Below are positions 59,815 through 64,000 of a stretch of DNA of 64,000 bases, piece after piece. The stretch's first letter is position 1. Each line of letters opens with the position of its first letter. The stretch covers positions 1 through 64,000 of the forward strand of contig DXWI01000010.1 in the NCBI GenBank assembly GCA_019416935.1. Reading direction: 5' to 3'. The notes under the pieces were generated by a model. The model was not told the DNA's origin, searched no databases, and was given only the letters and a program-made list of their open reading frames with translations. The DNA comes from Clostridiales bacterium. GTDB lineage: Bacteria; Bacillota; Clostridia; Christensenellales; CAG-138. Position numbers and translations under genes: made by a program.

Positions 59815-62409
59815 ATGGCGGACAATTTCGGATTGAAGATCGGTCTGGAAGGCGAAAAAGAGTTCAAGAAAGCGCTGGCGGACATCAACTCCTCCTTCAA
59901 GGTCCTCGGGTCCGAGATGAAGCTGGTCGCGTCCCAGTTCGATAAGAACGACAAATCGGTCGACGCGCTCACCTCCCGGAACACGGTCCTGAACAAGGAG
60001 ATCGAAGCACAGAAGCAGAAGATCGAGGTCCTACGCGCCGCGTTGCAGAATGCAGCAGAGTCCTTTGGCGAGAACGACCGCCGGACGCAGGCGTGGCAGA
60101 TTCAGCTGAACAATGCGGAAGCGGCGCTGAACGACATGGAGCGTGAGCTTGCCGATAACAATGCGGCCTTGGATGAAGCCAACGCCGGATACGGTCGAGC
60201 CGAAGATGCGCTGGACGGCATGGATCGGGAGATGGACAACGTCACCGACAGCGCAGACGACATGGGTGACGAGATCGACGAAGCCGGGGACGCCGCCAAG
60301 GATTCCGAGAGCAAGTTCGAGAGTCTTGGCAACGTTTTGAAAACGGTCGGAGCCGCCATGGGTGCGGTGCTCGTTGCCGCAGGTGCTGCCGCCGTGAAGC
60401 TGGGCAAAGAGGTCATCTCCGCTTTTGCGGATTACGAGCAGCTGGTCGGCGGTATCGACACCCTGTTCAAGGATTCCTCCGGGAAACTGCAGGAGTATGC
60501 CGAGGGCGCGTACAAGACGGCGGGGCTCTCGGCCAACGAGTATATGGAGACGGTCACGTCCTTCTCAGCCAGCCTGATCTCCTCCCTTGGCGGAGACACG
60601 GAAAAGGCGGTCCAGTACGCGGACATGGCCATTACGGATATGTCGGACAACGCCAACAAGATGGGTTCCGATATGTCCGCGATCCAGTCGGCCTATCAGG
60701 GGTTTGCCAAGCAGAACTACACCATGCTGGACAACCTGAAGCTGGGCTACGGCGGCACGAAGACTGAGATGGAGCGTCTGCTCAAGGATGCGCAGGCGAT
60801 CTCGGGCATCGAGTACAACATTGACTCGTATGCGGATGTGGTCGAGGCAATCCATGTGATCCAGACGAGCATGGACATCACCGGCACCACTGCAAAAGAA
60901 GCCGAGCACACGATCTCCGGGTCCGTCAACTCCATGCAGGGTGCGATCAAGAACCTGATCACCGGCTTTGGCCGTGCGGACGCGGACATGGGCAAGCTCT
61001 GCAAGGACGTGATCGACGCCTTCAAGAGCGTGGTCAAGAATATCACGCCCGTGATCCAAAACATCGTAGCCGCGCTGCCCTCTGTGGCCGGAGCGTTGAT
61101 CGAAGCGGTCGGAGAACTGCTCCCCGTGCTGCTGCAGACAGTGACGGGGCTCTTTTCCAAGGTGTTGACCACTATTGTGAAGCTGCTTCCGAGCCTGATC
61201 CCTGCAGTGGTGCAGGCGATCATGACGATCGTGAACGCGATTATAGAAAACCTGCCGCTGATTATTGACGCAGCGGTCCAGATGATCGCAGCCCTGGTTC
61301 AGGGAATCGCTGACGCACTGCCCACACTGATCCCTGCTGCGGTGCAGGCGATCGTGACCATTGTGCAGGGACTGATCGAGAACCTGCCCATGATCCTCGA
61401 TGCGGCGCTGCAGCTCGTTGAGGGACTGGTGCAAGGCATTATCGATGCGCTCCCGGTCCTGATCGAAGCACTGCCGGAGATCATTCTGGCGATCGTCAAT
61501 TTTCTCCTCGATTCCATTCCGGAGATCATCGATGCGGGGATCAAACTGCTGACCTCACTGGTGAACGCGCTGCCGCAGATCATAGCGAAGATCGTCGAGG
61601 CGATCCCGAAGATCATTGACGGCATCATCAAGGCAGTCATAGGTGCGATCCCGCAGATCATTCAGGCTGGCATCAAGCTTCTGATAGCACTCATTCAGGC
61701 GCTGCCAGAGATTATTACCACCATCGTGAAAGCCATTCCGGAGATCGTTTCCGGTATCGTGGACGCGTTCATCGGGAACATCGACAAGATCATTCAGTCA
61801 GGCGTCGAGCTCTTTATAGCCCTGATAGAGAACCTGCCCACGATCATTGCGGAGATCGTAAAGGCCGTGCCGAAGATCGTAACCGGCATCGTGGACGCGA
61901 TCGTTGGCCTCACCAGCAAGATGGCAGACGCCGGTGCAAGCCTGCTCAAAGGCCTGTGGAATGGCATCAGCAACACGGCAAATTGGCTGTGGAACAAGGT
62001 CAAAGGCTGGGCAAACGGCCTGCTCAAGAACATCAAAGGTCTCTTGGGTATCCACTCCCCGTCCACGGTGTTTGCCGGAATCGGTGAGAACATGGGCCTC
62101 GGTCTTGGCGAAGGCTTTGTCGACGCCATGGAGGATGTGGAGAAGGAGATGCAAAAGGCGATCCCGACCGACTTCGATCTGGAGCCGGTGCGTGCTGCGG
62201 CGAACTTCGATGCATCTGCGGTGCTGCTCTCTGCGAACCTGTCCGTTTCCGCTACGGTTTCGGCTATGTTCGACCTTATGAAAGCATACCTGCCTCAGCT
62301 GGGTGTAAGGCAGATCGTGACGGATACCGGCGCTGTGATCGGGTGGCTGGCCCCTGAAATGGACAATGCACTCGGGCAGATGCAGAAGCTGAAAGTGAGG
62401 TACGCATGA
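59815..62409 (+). CDS. Phage tail tape measure protein
   Basis: An 864-residue tape measure whose length sets tail length. The N-terminal ~170 residues are coiled coil (FKVLGSEMKLVASQFDKNDK; QAWQIQLNNAEAALNDMERE). A transmembrane-like segment follows near residue 180 (VGAAMGAVLVAAGAAAVKLG). The centre (about 400-700) is a long series of amphipathic repeats on an LPxIIxxIVxAIPxI pattern, the membrane-active part for DNA delivery. The C-terminal end contains LLGIHSPSTVFAGIGENMGL, a common feature of this family. GGAGG precedes the ATG. Confidence 0.95.
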   Translation: MADNFGLKIGLEGEKEFKKALADINSSFKVLGSEMKLVASQFDKNDKSVDALTSRNTVLNKEIEAQKQKIEVLRAALQNAAESFGENDRRTQAWQIQLNNAEAALNDMERELADNNAALDEANAGYGRAEDALDGMDREMDNVTDSADDMGDEIDEAGDAAKDSESKFESLGNVLKTVGAAMGAVLVAAGAAAVKLGKEVISAFADYEQLVGGIDTLFKDSSGKLQEYAEGAYKTAGLSANEYMETVTSFSASLISSLGGDTEKAVQYADMAITDMSDNANKMGSDMSAIQSAYQGFAKQNYTMLDNLKLGYGGTKTEMERLLKDAQAISGIEYNIDSYADVVEAIHVIQTSMDITGTTAKEAEHTISGSVNSMQGAIKNLITGFGRADADMGKLCKDVIDAFKSVVKNITPVIQNIVAALPSVAGALIEAVGELLPVLLQTVTGLFSKVLTTIVKLLPSLIPAVVQAIMTIVNAIIENLPLIIDAAVQMIAALVQGIADALPTLIPAAVQAIVTIVQGLIENLPMILDAALQLVEGLVQGIIDALPVLIEALPEIILAIVNFLLDSIPEIIDAGIKLLTSLVNALPQIIAKIVEAIPKIIDGIIKAVIGAIPQIIQAGIKLLIALIQALPEIITTIVKAIPEIVSGIVDAFIGNIDKIIQSGVELFIALIENLPTIIAEIVKAVPKIVTGIVDAIVGLTSKMADAGASLLKGLWNGISNTANWLWNKVKGWANGLLKNIKGLLGIHSPSTVFAGIGENMGLGLGEGFVDAMEDVEKEMQKAIPTDFDLEPVRAAANFDASAVLLSANLSVSATVSAMFDLMKAYLPQLGVRQIVTDTGAVIGWLAPEMDNALGQMQKLKVRYA

Positions 62410-63044
62410 GCTATATCCTGTTTGGAAACAAGAACACACATACGGATTACGGGCTCATCGTTGCCCCGTATGAGATCCCCATGCCCACGGTGCAGACGAA
62501 CTTCGTACCCGTTCCCGGGCGAGACGGGTCGTTGGACCTGACAGAGGCTTTTGATGCGATCAGGTTCAACGACCGTATCATCCTTCTGACCCTGTACGCG
62601 ACCGGAGAATACGACACACGGGTCTCCGCTTTCGTGAACGCTGTCCACGGCAAACGGATGCAGATCGTATTCAGCAAAGACCCGAATTATTACTACACGG
62701 GCCGTGTGGATGTGACATCCATATCAAAGCGCGACGGGTATTGCGAGATTGCCGTCACCATCACGGCAGAGCCGTTCAAAATGGATAAGCAGGAAACGAC
62801 TGTTACCGTGACCGGCAATGGGACCGCGATTCTGAGAAACGCAAGGATGCCGGTCGTCCCGTTCGTGAGCAATACGGAGCAGGCTACATTGACATTCACT
62901 GCTTCCGGGAACACGGTGCGTCTGCAGATGTCCCCGGGCGGCCATTTGAACGGCCAAATGTACCTGCCCGGTGATGAAACAAGGTCTGTGACGGTCGAGT
63001 CCACAGGGACGACCATCTTCACATTCCGGAAAGGACGGCTATGA
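62406..63044 (+). CDS. Distal tail protein (Dit)
   Basis: A 212-residue hub protein linking tail tube and adsorption apparatus. The N-terminal part has VPVPGRDGSLDLTEAF and the belt domain continues with YYTGRVDVTSISKRDGYCEI. A galectin-like C-terminal domain follows. It overlaps the tape measure by four bases and the next gene by ATGA. Confidence 0.9.
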   Translation: MSYILFGNKNTHTDYGLIVAPYEIPMPTVQTNFVPVPGRDGSLDLTEAFDAIRFNDRIILLTLYATGEYDTRVSAFVNAVHGKRMQIVFSKDPNYYYTGRVDVTSISKRDGYCEIAVTITAEPFKMDKQETTVTVTGNGTAILRNARMPVVPFVSNTEQATLTFTASGNTVRLQMSPGGHLNGQMYLPGDETRSVTVESTGTTIFTFRKGRL

Positions 63045-64000
63045 TCTATACCATGTATTCGGATTCGGACATCCTGTATGATCCGAAGTTCCCCAGATAT
63101 CTTGTTATCGACCCGATTCTTGACCTCTCCGTCAACGAACCGGGTCTTTTAACGTTTTCAGTCCCGGACACTCACCCGGCAGCGTCTCGGATACGGAAGC
63201 TGGTTAGCTGGATCAAGGTGTACCGTGACGGGCGGGTGATTTTCAGAGGCCGGGTCATTAAGGACGAGCGGAACCTGTCTGGACAGACGAAGTATACCGC
63301 CGAAGGGTGCCTTGCCTATCTCATTGATAGCGTATGCGACCCGTATGAGTTCACTGGAACACCTGCGGAGTTCTTCGCGTTTCTGATCAACCGGCATAAC
63401 GCATCCGTTTCTGCAAACCAGCAGTTCCTGATCGGAAACTGCACGGTGACGTCGGACTCGGAGCTTGAGTCGCATTCCGTACTTTACGACTCCACATGGC
63501 AGGTGCTGAAAGAGCGGCTCGTCAAACGGTATGGCGGATACCTTTACGTCACGTACAACTATCTGGAAAAACCGGTCCTGAACTGGCTGGCGGACCCGCC
63601 GGACACTTCGACACAGACGATCCGGTTCGGGGAGAATCTGATCGACATCGCTGTCACAAAGGACGCCGATGAAACCTACACGGCCTGTGTCCCGCTGGGC
63701 GCACGGATGTCGTCGATCGATCCGGCGTATGAATCGGACGCCCGGCTCACAGTCGCTGACGTTAACGACGGTGATCCGCACCTGATCGATTCTGCAAACG
63801 CTGCGATTTACGGAACCATCTACGCACCGATGTCACTCACCACGTGGGACACGATCAAAACGCCAACGAACCTGCTCCAGAAAGGCTTGGCGTGGCTGGC
63901 CTCCTCCGGGGCGAGGCTGAAGGAGACGATCTCGCTCACAGCCGTGGACCTGCATTCGCTGGATGCGGATGTCGAGTGCTTCCAGTTCCTCGACCGGGTG
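63041..64000 (+). CDS. Tail-associated endopeptidase/Tal-like protein, partial
   Basis: The frame opens with ATG at 63041 (ATGA overlap with Dit) and runs off the window after about 320 codons. It begins MIYTMYSDSDILYDPKFPRY and shows the gp27-like hub features LSVNEPGLLTFSVPDTHP and IKVYRDGRVIFRGRV of siphophage tail endopeptidase (Prophage_tail) proteins, which plug the tail tip and may carry peptidoglycan-degrading activity further on. The catalytic region is beyond the window. Confidence 0.88.
   Translation, partial: MIYTMYSDSDILYDPKFPRYLVIDPILDLSVNEPGLLTFSVPDTHPAASRIRKLVSWIKVYRDGRVIFRGRVIKDERNLSGQTKYTAEGCLAYLIDSVCDPYEFTGTPAEFFAFLINRHNASVSANQQFLIGNCTVTSDSELESHSVLYDSTWQVLKERLVKRYGGYLYVTYNYLEKPVLNWLADPPDTSTQTIRFGENLIDIAVTKDADETYTACVPLGARMSSIDPAYESDARLTVADVNDGDPHLIDSANAAIYGTIYAPMSLTTWDTIKTPTNLLQKGLAWLASSGARLKETISLTAVDLHSLDADVECFQFLDRV

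Overview
The window reads as the chromosome of a spore-forming member of the Clostridia. It carries spoIVA, gpr and spoIIP, a Hsp33 chaperone, der, plsY, a T-box-controlled cysE-cysS pair and strong TTGACA/TATAAT-type promoters. The backbone is visibly GC-rich. I cannot name a species.

Region by region. (1) 1-730: a poorly supported short reading frame, three tandem ~20 bp repeats, and tRNA-Ser(GGA) with its own promoter and terminator. (2) 730-6521, minus strand: a tightly packed, mostly overlapping housekeeping run (SAM methyltransferase, hslO, TPR protein, THUMP RNA methyltransferase, apgM-type mutase). (3) 6633-9838, plus strand: a lysine/diaminopimelate operon asd-dapA-dapB, in which DapB carries an extra aspartokinase-like double ACT domain. 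(4) 10084-17024, minus strand: sporulation and growth genes (PDZ/radical SAM DUF512 protein, der, plsY, spoIVA, gpr, spoIIP). (5) 17092-19189: a two-subunit aconitase X of unknown substrate, followed by a DUF896 protein. (6) 19434-30717: a solute-binding lipoprotein, an adenosylhomocysteinase with a Crp/Fnr regulator, a hydrolase/acyltransferase/zinc-ribbon cassette, an ECF sigma/anti-sigma pair, a DRE-TIM metallolyase and a RelQ-type alarmone synthetase. (7) 31089-37956: the cysteine T-box operon, then nfeD/zinc-ribbon/floA and a PIG-V-like mannosyltransferase.

(8) 37998-64000 looks like a composite island starting at tRNA-Leu(TAA). Directly behind the tRNA lie a ParA tail fused to a decayed integrase 5' end, and a frameshifted tyrosine recombinase whose first catalytic Arg is Trp. 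Next comes a cargo cluster (39906-51056): a ketopantoate-reductase-like enzyme, a cyclase-family hydrolase, a five-gene Dpp/Opp-type importer, three divergent isocitrate lyase/PEP mutase-family proteins (one lacking its catalytic motifs) and a frameshifted MFS transporter. From the importer on, the DNA is clearly more AT-rich than its neighbours. After that comes a broken phage primase joined to the back end of a DUF4143 ATPase, then an apparently intact siphophage head-tail module (portal to tail endopeptidase) with a textbook -1 frameshift site for the tail chaperone. No terminase gene is present between primase and portal.

The best candidate for an undescribed system is the transporter plus triple-lyase cluster at 39906-51056. 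The DapB-ACT fusion, the orphan aconitase X operon and the 10-bp motif recurring at island module edges are further points of interest.
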